NCBI RefSeq assembly: GCF_905163445.1
Contig: NC_053182.1
Span: forward strand, 4,588,001 to 4,652,000
Length of the DNA stretch: 64,000 nucleotides
Direction of reading: 5' to 3'
Source: Pararge aegeria
Lineage: Eukaryota; Arthropoda; Insecta; Lepidoptera; Nymphalidae
The number at the start of each line of letters is the position of its first letter. Position 1 is the stretch's first letter. Shown piece after piece: positions 1-12,538 of the stretch. The position numbers and the translations under genes were made by a program. A model generated the notes under the pieces. It did no database searches. It was not told the DNA's origin and saw only the letters and a list, made by a program, of their open reading frames with translations.

Positions 1-160
1 GTGTTTATCTGTATATTATAAGTATATATGTGTATTATATTCATAAAAATATTCCTCAGCTATCTTAGTACCCATAAAACAAGCTACGCTTTCTTTAAGG
101 CTCGATGGCGATCTGTGTATTGTCGTAGTATATTTATTTATTATATTTGGTTATCGATAG
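1..160 (+). repeat. SINE family 1, 3' part
   Basis: The body of a tRNA-derived SINE with the tRNA head missing at the window edge. It has the family tract TTCATAAAAATATTC, a degenerate ACAAGCTACGCTTTC, and the ending GATGGCGATCTGTGTATTG followed by AT-rich DNA. Full copies elsewhere in the window define the family. Confidence 0.8.
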
Positions 161-267
161 TTTTTAATTTTCAAACATGATGACTTAATAGTTATTACTC
201 AAAAATTAAGTAACCGCAAGTAGTTAATTAATAATGAATTTGGTTCATTTACCTCAGATTGCTGGCA

Positions 268-345
268 GCGGCGTGCACGCAGGTTATTCACAGGGTACAC
301 TCAGCGGAAAGATGATATAAAATGAAAAATATATATAAAATAAAA
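268..345 (+). mobile_element. Partial hAT MITE copy
   Basis: AGCGGCGTGCACGCAGG, ATTCACAGGGTACAC and AGATGATATAAAATGAA resemble the left half of the MITE at 14262. The right half is not recognisable. Confidence 0.5.
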
Positions 346-1082
346 AGCATACACTCTATTGCTGGCAATCAGTAACCACAAATCGTATATTAAATCCCAT
401 CCTCGCAGACTCATTCTCATAGTGATTTCTAAGGGTCGGTTTACGTAAGTCACATTGTTAAAGCAGCAACCATAAACGATACGTTTTTTTTTAATTTATT
501 TTAGTTATTAATTATTCTGTTATAAAATAGTTTAGATGGGTCATAGTTACCTAATAAAAATTAAAAAACATATATTATTTGATACATTTTCGTTAGTCAA
601 AGAACTGCCTTTACGGTAACTAATCAAACATTTTGAGTAACTTCAACTAAGTCGCTACGTCTGCGATGTGCTTAACCGTAGACATAGTAGCAAAGCAACT
701 TGCGGCTGTTGAGTTTTGCGACTAACACATTTCCGATAGAGCCTATGTGACCAATCATGTCATTAATTAGGTCGTAAAATTGCACGAAAACTTGGACACG
801 GGCTGGACGCTTTGGTTTGTTTTGCCTTCGCTTTAAGAATTCTCGCTGTCGGGGCAAATAATATCTTCCAAAGTAAAGTGTTCCCTTTCCACGGGTAAAA
901 TGTAAATCATCTTTTATTTAAATATGCTAACTTGAATGACTTAAAGCAAAATGGCAGGTTCATTTTTGCTTTTGACGCTTCCTCATTGTTATTAAAATAT
1001 ATTTAAGTCCTAAATTAATTAACTCTCTTTTCTTCAACCTTGCCTTTATTATTTCAAACGGTCATTATTTTTTATTTTTTGT

Positions 1083-1305
1083 TCCGCTAGTAGTTAGCCC
1101 TTGATTGCAAACTCACCTAGAGGTAAGTGATGAAGCAGTAACGGCCTAACCTGTTTTGGGGGTATAGCAGCTAAACTAACACCATAATAATACCCCTTAT
1201 CGGTTTCCACGCGACATCGTGCCGGAACTCTAAATCGCTTAGCGGCACGTCTTTGTCGATAGGTAAGTAACTAGCCACGGCCGAATACTCCTATCAGAAA
1301 AATTA
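1083..1305 (-). repeat. SINE family 3, 3' part
   Basis: Read on + it starts CCGCTAGTAGTTAGCCCTTG, continues GTAAGTGATGAAGCAG and TAATACCCCTTATCGG, and reaches GTAACTAGCCACGGCCG. The tRNA-like head expected at the right end is absent. Confidence 0.75.
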
Positions 1306-1605
1306 CTTTATAAATAATGTGTAGGAGATTTTGTAGCTTTCAGTAATCAAAAACTCTCCGTGACGAATAAGATTTCCGTCAAGAAGTGAAAAGACCAATA
1401 TCTTTACTTCAGAAAAAGCTATAAAAGGGACTGAAATATATTATTTGGTGTAATCACACACGCATTATAACTTCTATTAACCAAAAAAAAACTTGTTCTG
1501 CTAGATTTTGGATGGGACAGAAAATCTAGTACATTATATATCAAAGTTTGATAGTTAGACTTAACCCGATACGAAGATATACCCACGCTAGTGTGGATAT
1601 GTAAA

Positions 1606-1770
1606 CAATGATAGCCTAGTGGCTAGGGACTCTAGGGCCCCTTCAGCCTTCGATTCCCGGCACGCACCTCCAAATTTTCGGAGTTATGTGCGTTTTATAT
1701 TGAAGCAATTAAAAGATCAGTTGTTTTAACGGTGAAGGTGAAAAACCATTACCTATATAAAGGTATTTGA
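1606..1770 (+). repeat. SINE family 2, 5' part fused to RTE LINE tail
   Basis: The head GATAGCCTAGTGGCTAGG, B-box-like CTTCGATTCCCGGCACGC and body GAGTTATGTGCGTTTT … TTAACGGTGAAGG are visible. It then runs directly into an RTE coding fragment. Confidence 0.72.
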
Positions 1771-2150
1771 AGGCTCAGAGTCACTCAGCGGGCGATGGAG
1801 AGAGCTATGCTAGGAGTAGCTCCCCGTGATCAAATCAGAAATGAGGAGATCCGAAGAAGAACTAGATTTTACGACATAACTCAGCGAGTCGCGAAGATGA
1901 ATAGGCAATAGGCGAGGGACATAGCTCGGAGAACCGATGGACGTTGGGGTCTTAAGGTGCTGGAATGGCTACCCCGCACCGGTAAACGCCGCGTAGGTCG
2001 GCCTCCAACGAGGTGGACAGATGACATCAGGCGAGTAGCTGGGAGACGCTGGACGCAAGCGGCCCAGGACCGTGTATTGTGGAACTCCCTACAAAATACC
2101 TAAGTCCAGCAGTGGACGTCAATTGGTTAAGGTGATGATAATATAAAGGG
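1771..2150 (+). mobile_element. RTE-type LINE 3' fragment, frameshifted
   Basis: Degenerate copy of the reverse transcriptase C-terminal region, clearest in GGTCGGCCTCCAACGAGG and GGACAGATGACATCAGG, ending GTCCAGCAGTGGACGTC and GTGATGATAA. Stops and frameshifts abound compared with the copy at 18829. Confidence 0.82.
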
Positions 2151-2164
2151 CCACACTTCCCAGA

Positions 2165-2350
2165 GCTTTCAAGGACCACGTCCTGTAACGTACCGGTCTT
2201 CATCCACCTGCTACGAAGGTGTTATGCCTCATTTGCCTGTAATTACACCAACCAGCCACGCCCTTCATTCTGAAAAACAGTTTTGCAATGCTTATTTGCT
2301 GCAGAAATAACCACCGTGGTAGTACTATCCCGAACGAGTTTTTTGTCACA
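2165..2350 (+). repeat. Dispersed LINE-tail-like repeat Y
   Basis: AAGGACCACGTCCTGTAACG, CTCATTTGCCTGTAATTACA and CAACCAGCCACGCCCTTC; the same order of tracts appears at 17960-18090 and 53025-53275. It follows the RTE fragment directly. Confidence 0.5.
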
Positions 2351-3835
2351 AAAACCTCCACTTCTACTAAAGATCCTGGAGACGGACAGAGAATACTTTA
2401 TATGCCGGGGAAATTAACAATTCCCGCATGATTTGAAAGATGTGAAAAATCGAAATTATTTTGTACAAGTAATAGGCCCAATAGAGCAGATTATTACAGG
2501 AACTAAATATGACATAATAAAAAATTAAATATTACGAATTTTGTCCAGAAAATGATGACGGTTTATTTAATATACATTTTTTTCTTCATACACAAAATTT
2601 CCTTTTAAATCTTTACAACTCAATTATTTTCATTAGTTACTTCGGTAATAGTTATATTGGATGTGGCCTCTGACGGTATTACTGTGACAATTGGTCGACG
2701 ATAGCTGAAATATGTTACACAAGTATTAAACATTATCAAAATATAAAATAAATACAGCATCGATTGTTGTTCGATATCTTGTCGTACTTTCTCCTGGATT
2801 GTTATTCATCCAAAATTAACACTAAAATCCCCACCCATAATAGTAACTTATGTTTATCGGTTTTCAAAATTATTTCTGGTTTACCTCTGCCTATAGATGT
2901 TTCACATAAAAAAAAACTAAACAAACAACCAAACAAACAAAGTCGCAAACTACTGCTATTTACAATAAAAACAAGTCATAGTAAACTTTGTAAGTATTTT
3001 AGTGCTTAACTGAAATTATGTTTATATTTTATTTCGAATAAAAATGTTTATTTAAAACCACAAAGGTGTTTCATAAAAACTGGAACATTTTCAAGACCCA
3101 TTATCGTGAACGTGTTTATAATTTTACAGCTTACTTTGAATCTCCAACAACGCTCCTTATGCTGGAAGATAGGTTACAGAGTAAGAATATCAGCTGAATA
3201 GAATATTTACTGTTAAATTAGTTGTGGGCTTCTTTTTAGGACGCGGCGCATTTGGAACCCTAATAGCTTTAATTCTAAGTTTATGAATGTGAGAAAAGTT
3301 ATTTCTACATGTTCTTCTTAACTTGAAGAAATAAAGCTTTTATTTAATTATTAATTAGCTTTTCTAGGAAATCAAAGAGTATAGTAGAGTACCTTTACAC
3401 CCAAGCGTAAATTTAGAGGAGATACATAGTTTTTTTATCACACAAACCAATAATATTTCCGTATACTTAAACTATAACGTTAACCAAAAAATGATTAAAT
3501 TTTATATGATTTTATTTAAAATAGGATTGTTTTGGTTTAAGGCTTGCTAATTTTGCGATCAAAGATTAAAATTATTAATGCCTTTATAAATCTTCACTCT
3601 TGATAAGTATGACTCTACTAGTTTTTTTCTGTGATTTGTAGATTTTGCATTGGGCATATATTATTTTTAAGGCAATACACAGCATAATAGTAAACAGTAA
3701 CTGTGATCTGCTTTTATCTTTATAGAGTCGCGCCATCAGTCCTAGCTGCTTTGTATTAGGAGGAGATAAGCATAGAAGAGCTCAGACCCACAACAATGCG
3801 GGTTGGTGGGCTACCATGAAATACATGTTTCAACA

Positions 3836-4028
3836 CTTTTCTAAGTTATGTGTATTAAGAAATTAAAATATCACTTGCTATAACGGTGAAGGAAAACATT
3901 ATCTGGAAAGTTGCATGCCTGAGAGTTCTCCATAAAGTCCGCAAATGTATGTGGAGTACTACAATCCACAGTGAGCCAGCGTTATGCCTGTTGTGCCCTG
4001 TGTGCCGGTGATGATGATGATGATGAAC
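3836..4028 (+). repeat. SINE family 2, 3' part
   Basis: The body from GTTATGTGTATTAAG through GGTGAAGGAAAACATTATC and GAGAGTTCTCCATAA to a terminal (GAT)n run. The tRNA head is missing. A His-rich minus-strand ORF comes from the GAT run and is not a gene. Confidence 0.78.
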
Positions 4029-4639
4029 TAAGACACCAAAGGACACTGGTCTCTCCTCGATGTATAATCATTTACTAATTTTAGTGAAAGTATGATGTAA
4101 TATATTATTTAATTACACTTTTTTTTATAAATAACACATTAACAACCACTTCTTTTACAATTATTGCTTTTAAGAAATTACTTTTGCGAACTACTAATAG
4201 CTAAGGTATAATTAAATGCAGCTAATCAGGTCCAGTTAATAGTATAACGATATATTTTCGAGGCTGCAAATGGATAGTGTAGACACTGGTGTAATTAGAC
4301 TGTGGCGTTTGACCTTTTGCTGACATTTTGCACATGATTTTAGGTCACAGAAGCAGAGCAACCGTGGGCCGGTCTAGATTGACACCTATTCTCTGTGGTG
4401 GAGCTGTTTGTTTTAGTTGGTCTAGTCTTGATTTGTATTGACTCTATTGAGTTTAGTAGATTTTGGTGAAAGTCAGCTATTATTCGATTGCTCCTTTATT
4501 GAAATACTTTGTTATTTGAACAAAGGGAGAGTGAAGTGCCCCGTTGGTCTAGATGGCAACAAAGAATAATAATGTCCTGGTTTCTATTCGTGGTTTGGGT
4601 CAAACAGTTTCGAATATAGAATAAGGCTATAAATAAGGC

Positions 4640-5515
4640 CCTGTCTTATTTATAAACGTGCCTAAAAAAGTCGCAAAGATTTGCAGTGTTTTGTAGTCTC
4701 TGAAATTTGAAAGGTACCGTGAGTTGAAGTGTGTCAAACGAATGCAACTTTGGATTTCATGACATACTATGAAAATTATGCTTAATTTTCTATACGCTGC
4801 CAGAAGCAGGAGAGTATGTACGGAGTCATTTATAATTTCTTCAATCTTTAAACACCACACCTAACAGTTCTTCGGCAATGTACCTACTCTCCAAGCACGT
4901 TTCGCTCCGACTACGGAGCATCCTCAGGAAATGTTGACTTTACAAAGAACGTTAAGACTTACTTATGAAAACTAAATAAAGCTTACTCGTCATACTAATG
5001 CAATGTTTATTATTAAGGCATGTTGGCCGTGATTTTCTTAAATATTGGATAGAAGCAGGCGTTACTTTGCATGATATATTATGAAAATTAAGCTTAATTT
5101 GTCCGCGAAAAGCAGGAGAATCTGTATGGTGTGATTTATAATTTCTTCCATCCTTATACTCCACACAAAAAAGATCTTCGGCAATGTACCTGAATGTATT
5201 CAGAGGCACTAATGAGGTGGGAGAGGCTTATATAGAAAATGCAGGGTAGGGGGGGTAGGGGTAAGAAAGGTATAAAAGGCGACACATTTGGCTAATTTTT
5301 CACTAAACAACTATTCATTGTAAAGTCTCCCGAGGATTCTCCGGTTTCGGAGCGAAACGTGCGTAGTGCGGACTTTGGCAATGTTGGGTACATTGCCGAA
5401 GATCTGTTACGTGTGGAGTATAAGGATTGAAGAAATTATAAATTACACCATACAGATTCTCCGGCTTTTCGCAGACTATAGCAAATTGAGCTTAATTTTC
5501 ATAATATACGTGGTT
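4640..5515. repeat. Complex dispersed repeat with direct and inverted units and hammerhead-like hairpins
   Basis: Two direct units (4740-4927 and 5035-5205) share TATGAAAATTAAGCTTAATT-like, GAAAAGCAGGAGAATCTGTA-like and CTTCGGCAATGTACC tracts. An inverted unit (5325-5515) carries their complement. CGGAGC…GAAAC hairpins lie at 4899-4927 and 5330-5358. ORFs across this region have no coding signal. Other pieces are at 13586-13765, 23130-23200, 23455-23510 and 23885-24225. Confidence 0.65.
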
Positions 5516-5975
5516 TTCTTACTGAAACTCCTTTTTTTCCCGAATTACAAAATTCGCTTTTACTGGGAATGGAACTCAGGAAGCCCCATTTTAGTTCAAT
5601 GGACGTGGCATTGCGTTTTAGAGGTCGTCAAAGCTAGTGATATATATTTTGGACAAATTCCATTAGTTTTATGTTTAAACGTTTATTCCGCGTTGTTAAA
5701 CATCCCTGAATCCGATTTCAGCGTAGGATTATGACCTGCATAGTCAATGCTTTTATATGATTACCGGGAAACTGGTTATATATGCTCGTGTATTTCCATT
5801 AGTAAATCAGTGATGCTAATCCTGTAATGCATACCTAAATATGAAATATATTGATGGGAACAAATGATATTATCGGGCTGGCCTTTTAACAATCTCTCTA
5901 CTGAAACATTATCTGACCCCTTACTTTGACGTGTAGTGACGGCAGATCAGAGTACAGTTGTCACAGAATACAGTT

Positions 5976-6232
5976 TGACGGGCGATTGGCGCAGTTTGCA
6001 GCGACCCTGCTTTCTAAGTCCAAGGCCGTGGGTTCGATTCCCATTGCTGGAAAATGTTTTGTGTGATGAGCATGAAAGTTTTTCAGTGTCTGGGTGTTTA
6101 TATGTATATTCTGAGTGTTTTTTTATATTCATAAAAATATTCATCAGTCATCTTAGTGCCCATAACAAAAGCTACGCTTACTTTGGGGCTAGATGGCGAT
6201 ATATGTATTTCCGTATTATATTTATTTAATTT
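5976..6232 (+). repeat. SINE family 1, full-length copy
   Basis: The tRNA-like head carries an A-box-like GGCGCAGTTTG and the B box GGTTCGATTCC. The usual body follows, with TTCATAAAAATATTCATCAG and GCTACGCTTACTTTGGGGC. ORFs on both strands across it are artefacts of the SINE. Confidence 0.85.
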
Positions 6233-6351
6233 ACCCTTCCTCCTCCAACGGGCATTGTACGAGGCGACATAGGGAATTTAAGAACGGGCAGTAGCGTCTT
6301 CGTGCTACTTCTACTATCTACTGCGATCCCAGCGCGGTGATTATCGACAAA

Positions 6352-6690
6352 AAAAATTTTTTATTTGACTACAAGTTAGCCCTTGACTGCAATTTCACCT
6401 GGTATAACATGGTAGCGGGCTAACCTGTTAGGGAATATGGCAGTCATATTAAACCCATAACCCATATTTTACGCGACACCGTACCGGAACGCTAAGCAGA
6501 TACCGAGTCGCTTAGCAGATCTTCTTTGTCGGTAGTACCTAGTAGTGGTTACTAGCCACGACTGAAGCTCCCATCAGACCAGACCAGAGAGTTCAGAAAT
6601 TATTAATTCCCAAATTGTCCCTGCCGGGAATCGAACCCGGTACCTCCAACTTAACACCACAGCACTCACCGCTGCGCAAGAGAGGTCGTA
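6352..6690 (-). repeat. SINE family 3, full-length copy
   Basis: Contains the body tracts AGTTAGCCCTTGACTGC and ATGGTAGCGGGCTAACCTG, then CTAGCCACGACTGAAG and the head read on the minus strand, with B box GGTTCGATTCCCGG and A-box-like GCGCAGCGGTGAG. This copy defines the family. Confidence 0.83.
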
Positions 6691-7225
6691 AAAACCTTCC
6701 TGTTGGCATATGCCTTTAGGACATTGGAATGAGGACTGGCGAACTATATTAAAATGTTCCGGGTGTCTTAAGGTTTTCTACCGATTACTCATCCAACAGT
6801 CCGATAATATTGTGGAGCCCATGATCCTCAGTCTATAAAATTTCCACTGGCCTCCTGTCTCATTAAAATATTGATTAACCACACCACATCAAACTGCATA
6901 GTTTGGTGGGCTACTGAACCCGTTAGCCATTCCGTAATGTTATGAAATCATTTCAGGGCACCAATTTCTACTTAAACCTAGCTATTCTCTTTATTAAAGA
7001 TCTGATTTAATTAAATATAATGAATTTAACTTTTTTTTGACGATATAAGTGGGTAGATGAGTAGGTCGTATTTAACTACGTTCAATCATAAAAAGCTTAT
7101 AAAATACGATACAGTACACACATGGTATTCTGGAATACAATTACAAATACATGGCACAATTCCGTTTCTCATTTTACGAGTACGTCATAAAATAACTGAG
7201 CATAAAGGCTCTGTTCTACTGCTCC

Positions 7226-7320
7226 GAACGGTTAAGCTACGACCGATCAAGTTTCGAACGGTTTAGGTACGAGCAGTTAAGCTACGAACTGTTGAGCTAC
7301 GATCGGTTAAGCTACGAACT
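7226..7320 (+). repeat. 15-bp tandem repeat, six units
   Basis: Diverged units of GAACGGTTAAGCTAC lie end to end from 7226 to 7315, with a partial seventh. Being a multiple of three, the array stays open in one frame, which creates a spurious ORF. Confidence 0.8.
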
Positions 7321-8769
7321 ACTAATTAGCTGTACATGCTTTTTACTACAATGGAAATTAACCCACTGCAACCTAAGAACAGGCTATGCTTGAAAGTTAT
7401 TTATTTATTCACAAAACTTTATTTATCTTTACAGTCTTAACCTAGTGCGATAAGTAAGCTAATTCTTAAAACAAAGAAAAACTAAAACTAAAAATTAGTA
7501 TAACCTCATAAATATGTAGTTTCCTTTGGATATTGGTTCGCCGTTGTAATTCAAACTAGTTTTTAAATGCAAAGTGTGTTTGTTTGATTGTTTGTCTTTC
7601 CTTCGCACCCTAATTAACAATCAATCAACAAGATTTTTGCATGGAAAAAGTTGGAAAAGTGAAATAAAAAGTACTATTTATCTCAGAAAAATAAACGGTT
7701 TCATGGTATTCGTAATAGACCGTCATTACACACGGATGAAGAACTCGGGCAACAGCTATAAGGAATAAAGGGGAAACTTTCGCATCAATGGATCAGAGCC
7801 TTTGGAAAACAGTCGTACATCTCCTATTCTGTATGATTCCTCAGTACATTATTATTTAAAAGATATGAAATATACGTGAAACGAGCCCTTCACTCTAACA
7901 AGATTACTAAGATATCAAAAAATTCAAGTAATCTCCATGAAAAATCACATCTCAGTTGACATGATACATTAGGGGATTATAACCTAGGTATATCTTTTAT
8001 AATATTTTTGTAAGCTTTAGTGTTGTTTTAAGCCGTATCTTGATGCCGTCTCGTATGAAAAAGCTCAGTTTATCGCTATAATAAATCACTAGGTTCAGCC
8101 CGTGGCTTTCTATTACGTTAAAAAAAAGATTAATTAAATTGCTGGAGGCTAAAGATTTATTATTAACGCGTCTCCGGTTTTTCCTATAAACGTCCCACAG
8201 ATGGACATGCTCTCTTATGAGGTTTTAGGAGCATAGATCCACTACGCAGCTTCATTACGGGTTGGTGGGATAACCGAAATAAACAGTTGAGCGTGTTTTC
8301 CGGGCACGGCTCGTTCCTTACTTACGGCTCTGGTTGAACATGCTAACCGCCAGCCTTATACAGAGTAGAAAACAATGTTAATTGGTCTAACACATGTCCA
8401 TAAGCCACCAATCTGCACTGGGCCAGCGTGGTGGCCTAAATAAATAAATACAATTCAAAAATACACATCCATTGTTTTTATAATTACATATCCATCTTTT
8501 ATTCGTACTTTAATAGACTAGCGCTAGATATAGATAAATATACATCACCCTAATATATTTATAGAGCGTTCAATTCTCTATAAAGATTGAAACAGTGATT
8601 TACAAGTCAGTCGTTTGAACGGTACAAAAATCGGAAGAAGCAAAACAAAATTTCCCATGTTATTCTTATGGGAATTAAAAAAATGCGATGAGGACAATCT
8701 TAATATTACACCAAAAAAAAACTTATGAGCTTGTTTGGAAAAAAAAAAATTTTTTTTTTTTGGTTCAAC

Positions 8770-8772
8770 CTA

Positions 8773-8800
<28 letters not shown>
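8770..8800. repeat. (AT)n microsatellite
   Basis: About 14 AT dinucleotides, preceded by A- and T-homopolymers at 8738-8761. Confidence 0.95.
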
Positions 8801-8803
<3 letters not shown>

Positions 8804-8857
8804 TTTAACAGATGCAAAAAGTATAAATTCAAATTCATAAAGGTTTTATTCATGCAG

Positions 8858-8946
8858 ACTTTATCACGGGCACTTACGAAGCGTGATAAAGTTATCACCA
8901 TCACTTACATCTAACGTGTTACACTAATGTCAGTGATGGTGATAAC
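8858..8946. repeat. Two adjacent small hairpins
   Basis: ACTTTATCACG/CGTGATAAAGT (8858-8892) is followed by GTTATCACCATCACT/AGTGATGGTGATAAC (8891-8946, 26-base loop). Confidence 0.8.
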
Positions 8947-9629
8947 TGCATTCGTTAACTTAAAACTAAATCTAGTAGGGTTCCAACGCGCCCTGGTCTA
9001 AGAAGAGCCCACAACAAACTTAGCCAGGTTTTTTTTGTTATCACCATCTCACATTCTAGTTAATGTTGAGCTATGAAGTTAGGGATTCATACCCAAGCTA
9101 TTTTATCATACATGTAAATTGCACGCCAAAAAGTGGCAAACTGTTGGAACTATTCCCACACCACCAGAAAAATGTACACAGTTAAATCAATAAAATTTAT
9201 TCTATTCTATTCTATTTCTATTCTATTCTTAATATTTCATCCTTAATATGTTTTATCCTTTATATATATAGGGCAAAAGTATCGCTCGAGTCACGAACCA
9301 AAAGCCTCAGAGGCACAAAAGCAGCATGCAGTAATTTTTAGTACATTGAGTATCGCCTTTATATCTCTTGCGCCTATCTACGATCAACTTAAGCCTAAGC
9401 CCATTGATGATAATATTACGTCACTCGAAACTGCACTAGTGTCAATCAGCACTGCCCTACTTATAAAACTAGACGTTACCACACGAACTAAACCGGTTGC
9501 TTGTAGGCGCTGGAGATCGTTTTCACCAGGACGAAACGACTCTGTTATATTTATTTTCTTTTTAAAATGCTATACTTCCTAGAGCAATTTAAAGGAAAAA
9601 CATGTTTATAAAGAAGAAAATGTGTGAAT

Positions 9630-9720
9630 TGCAATTCAAAATTTCTTTATTCATGTAGGCCTATCACAGGCACTTATGAAGCGTTCATACATATACTCGT
9701 ATGTTTACATAATTGTAAGG
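9630..9720 (-). mobile_element. Jockey/CR1-like LINE tail fragment
   Basis: AATTCAAAATTTCTTTATTC, AGGCCTATCACAGGCAC and TTATGAAGCGTTCA are the reverse complement of the family 3' end. A related fragment lies at 8825-8885. Confidence 0.5.
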
Positions 9721-11049
9721 GAATGGTGATAGCACAGTTCGCCAACTTAAACCTGAACGAGTTGTTATATGTGGATAAAAACTATGCTCTAAAAATATTT
9801 AAAAATAGACAAAATTGTAATGGTTTTCTAGGTATGCGTATAGCGCTGTTGCTCCCCCGGATTACATTATTTATAATTTAAGCTAAGTTAACGCTTTTTT
9901 TATTATTGCCAGTTTATTATGCTATGCCTCAGCTGTGATCATTTAAATAAGTGCTATTATGTTTACGAGTACACAATAAGGTACCTTTATTTTTAATAAA
10001 AGAAAAGTTTACTTCGCTTGAAAACATTATTATTTGTACTTAACTAGTTTTATTGCCTTATTTTAAACTAAATATAATTTTGGGCATTATACTATGCCAT
10101 CATTATACTATCCTATCCTATTATCTACCTATTGTATTGTGTAAATACGCAATTTCTCTGAGTGTGTGTGTACGCCTCCATTTTCCACATAAAAACTATT
10201 TACGAGGCAAATGTTTTAAGCGCGTTGGTGTATGAGCGAGATCCAACAGCCTATAAAACTGTCGGCTATAATCGTTACGTCATAATAAAAACGGGCTTTT
10301 AGGTGTTATATTACCCACATAAAGTGTATCTTGTTAGACGTATAGAATGTTACCAGAAATGTCAATAATTATATCATCATAGCTGCCTATTTATAGATAA
10401 TATAGCGAACCCAGAGTGTTAACATAAATGGACATTGATTTGAGATATTTTACCTTAGTTCTCTATACATTATTTATGATGGAAGGTGTCAAATTGTAAG
10501 TGACATATCGACAATCATCACATACTGCAATTCCACGAATAGTACTATATTGACTTAGAGACCTGATTTTTGTAGTTATACTTCCTTAGCGATGTAATGT
10601 ATACGATGTAACGATAAGTTAAGTGATTTTAACCGGATGAAGGTAGTCGCGAAACTGAGGGAGAGGGGAATACATCCTCCGCCAGGTAACTTTTTACGAT
10701 GCTTGCGACACCGACACCCTGAAGTTAGCTATAGTCGACATTTTAGTTTTTCAAAACAAAGGTTTGACAGTAAACACTTTTAACTGTCAAAGCCTGCGGG
10801 CTCATTCTGGTGGTTTAATTGATTCAATTGTACAAAAATCTCCAACTTTAATGAACAGTACTTAGTGGTCCAATAATAAGATAACAAGATAATGAGTCAT
10901 AATAAAACTTTCAATGTATTAAATACCTTTTTTCTATTGTTAGTGTCGAGATAACTCTACTGAAATTTATGAAAAGATTTCTATCTCGTTACGTCAAAGA
11001 AGTATAACTAACTAACGCGAATACAGTAACGCGAAAAGTACACACACGT

Positions 11050-11232
11050 TTTTTTTATTCCACTACCAGTTAACATTAGATTGGTACATGATGATGCAAA
11101 TTTAATAGCGGGCTAACCTGCTAGAAGCATAGCAGTTATATAAACCCATACACTAAGTCGGTTTCGGAATCGTATTGTAGGGCTAACTAGCGTAACTAGC
11201 CACGACGGAAGCTTCATACCAGAACAGACTTG
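11050..11232 (-). repeat. SINE family 3, headless copy
   Basis: TTTTTATTCCACTACCAGTT through GATGATGCA, TAGCGGGCTAACCTG and CTAGCCACGACGGAAG. It lacks the tRNA-like end. Confidence 0.72.
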
Positions 11233-11499
11233 GCCATTGGCAATTATTTACTATGTCCCCTATTACCTATCCCCCACACAATTAAAGTTCAACTTTTCCC
11301 TGGAACATGGATATAGTTTGATCGGAAGTGCAACATTTTGAGTTTCAAGCGTTACTTCACTTCTACGGTCACCTTTCCCAATGAAAACAACAGTCTTTCT
11401 ATCTGATCACATATGGTCCTGGAATGCGACTGTGTAAGGTAATATGCGGTGTGGTAAAGGTAATTTTAGACCTACCAATGCATAAGTTTAAAGAATATT

Positions 11500-11820
11500 T
11501 TCAAAATGTTTACTAAAGCAAGGTTTACTATACAATTGATGAATTTCTTAATGACAAGGTTGCTTGGAAGCATCCAACTCCGCTTTCATCTCTCCGAAGA
11601 TAGAAAAATGAATGTTAAAATGTAAAATTTAAATTGTTTATGTTGGAAAAGAACAACTGCTGAATTTCTTGCCGGCTTCTTCTCGGTACAATCTGCCTTC
11701 CGAACTGGTGGTAAAGTCACTACAAAAAGAACGACTTGACGTTTGAAAATTGCTTGTATGTTCGTATACTCAAATTATGCCTACTTGAAATAAATGAATT
11801 TTGAATTTTTTGAATTTTGT
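11500..11820 (+). mobile_element. Jockey/CR1-like LINE 3' end
   Basis: A short open stretch encodes YTIDEFLNDKVAWKHPTPL before a stop. It is followed by the family 3' UTR (CTGAATTTCTTGCCGGCTTC, GAACTGGTGGTAAAG) and a tail of GAATTTT repeats. Confidence 0.78.
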
Positions 11821-12242
11821 GGCGACGTCAGATCGAAATACAACAGTCTAGGAATATACCGCAGTACGGACAGTGGCGTCCTCATTCCAGTTCAGTTCCA
11901 GTTCTACTTATACCATCTACTGGAATCACCATTGTGGCGATTATAGGCAAACCCTCCCGTTAAAAAAGGCCTTTACTCCAGCAGTGGAATGTTACAGGCT
12001 ATTTATATAGGTAGTTCACGAATGGTCTATATATGCAATTAGTCATGGATCGTTGAAGGCAAATTCGTGTTGCGTTAAACTGTCCATTCAATGTTGACCT
12101 AAAAGTGGCCGGTAGTTTAAAAACGTGTCATGAAATTCTCTTTTATGTATGCAATAATTGCTTTTTATTTTTTTATCATTTAAAATGAATATGCTAACAA
12201 AATAACCCAACACTTTATTCATCGTCATAGTCTAAAATCCAA

Positions 12243-12538
12243 ATCGTCATCATCATCATATCGACGCCTTACCGGCCCACTACAGGGCACGGGTCTCCTT
12301 CCACAATGAGAAAAAGTTAAGGCCGTAGTCCACCACGCTGGCCCAGTGCGGATTGGTGGACTCCACATACCTCGGGTTTCCTCACGATGTTTGCCTTCAC
12401 TAACGAAGCAAGTGATATTTTTGATTACTTAAAACGCACATAACATAGAAAATTTAGAGGTTCGTTCTGAGGTTCGAACTTAGTCCTCCGAAAGTGAAGT
12501 CGAGCTCCTACTCACAGCGCGTTCACCGCTTCAAAATC
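12243..12538 (-). repeat. SINE family 2, near full-length copy
   Basis: The minus-strand copy ends in (ATG)n at 12246-12260. It includes the TGGGCCAGCGTGGTGGAC tract, CATCGTGAGGAAACCCG and the tRNA-like head near 12480-12538. Confidence 0.8.

Noticed and set aside
3855..4046. His-rich peptide ORF on the minus strand
   Set aside because: The His run is the (GAT)n tail of a SINE family 2 copy.
5366..5734. 122-codon ORF
   Set aside because: It begins inside the dispersed hairpin-bearing repeat and shows no protein family or codon bias.
6620..6690. tRNA gene on the minus strand
   Set aside because: It is the head of SINE family 3, continuous with the repeat body.
8770..8800. Possible origin or regulatory AT tract
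   Set aside because: It is a plain AT microsatellite next to A/T homopolymers with no supporting context.
9346..9582. 78-codon ORF
   Set aside because: It has a non-ATG start, no homology and no exon signals; probably chance or an unrecognised repeat.
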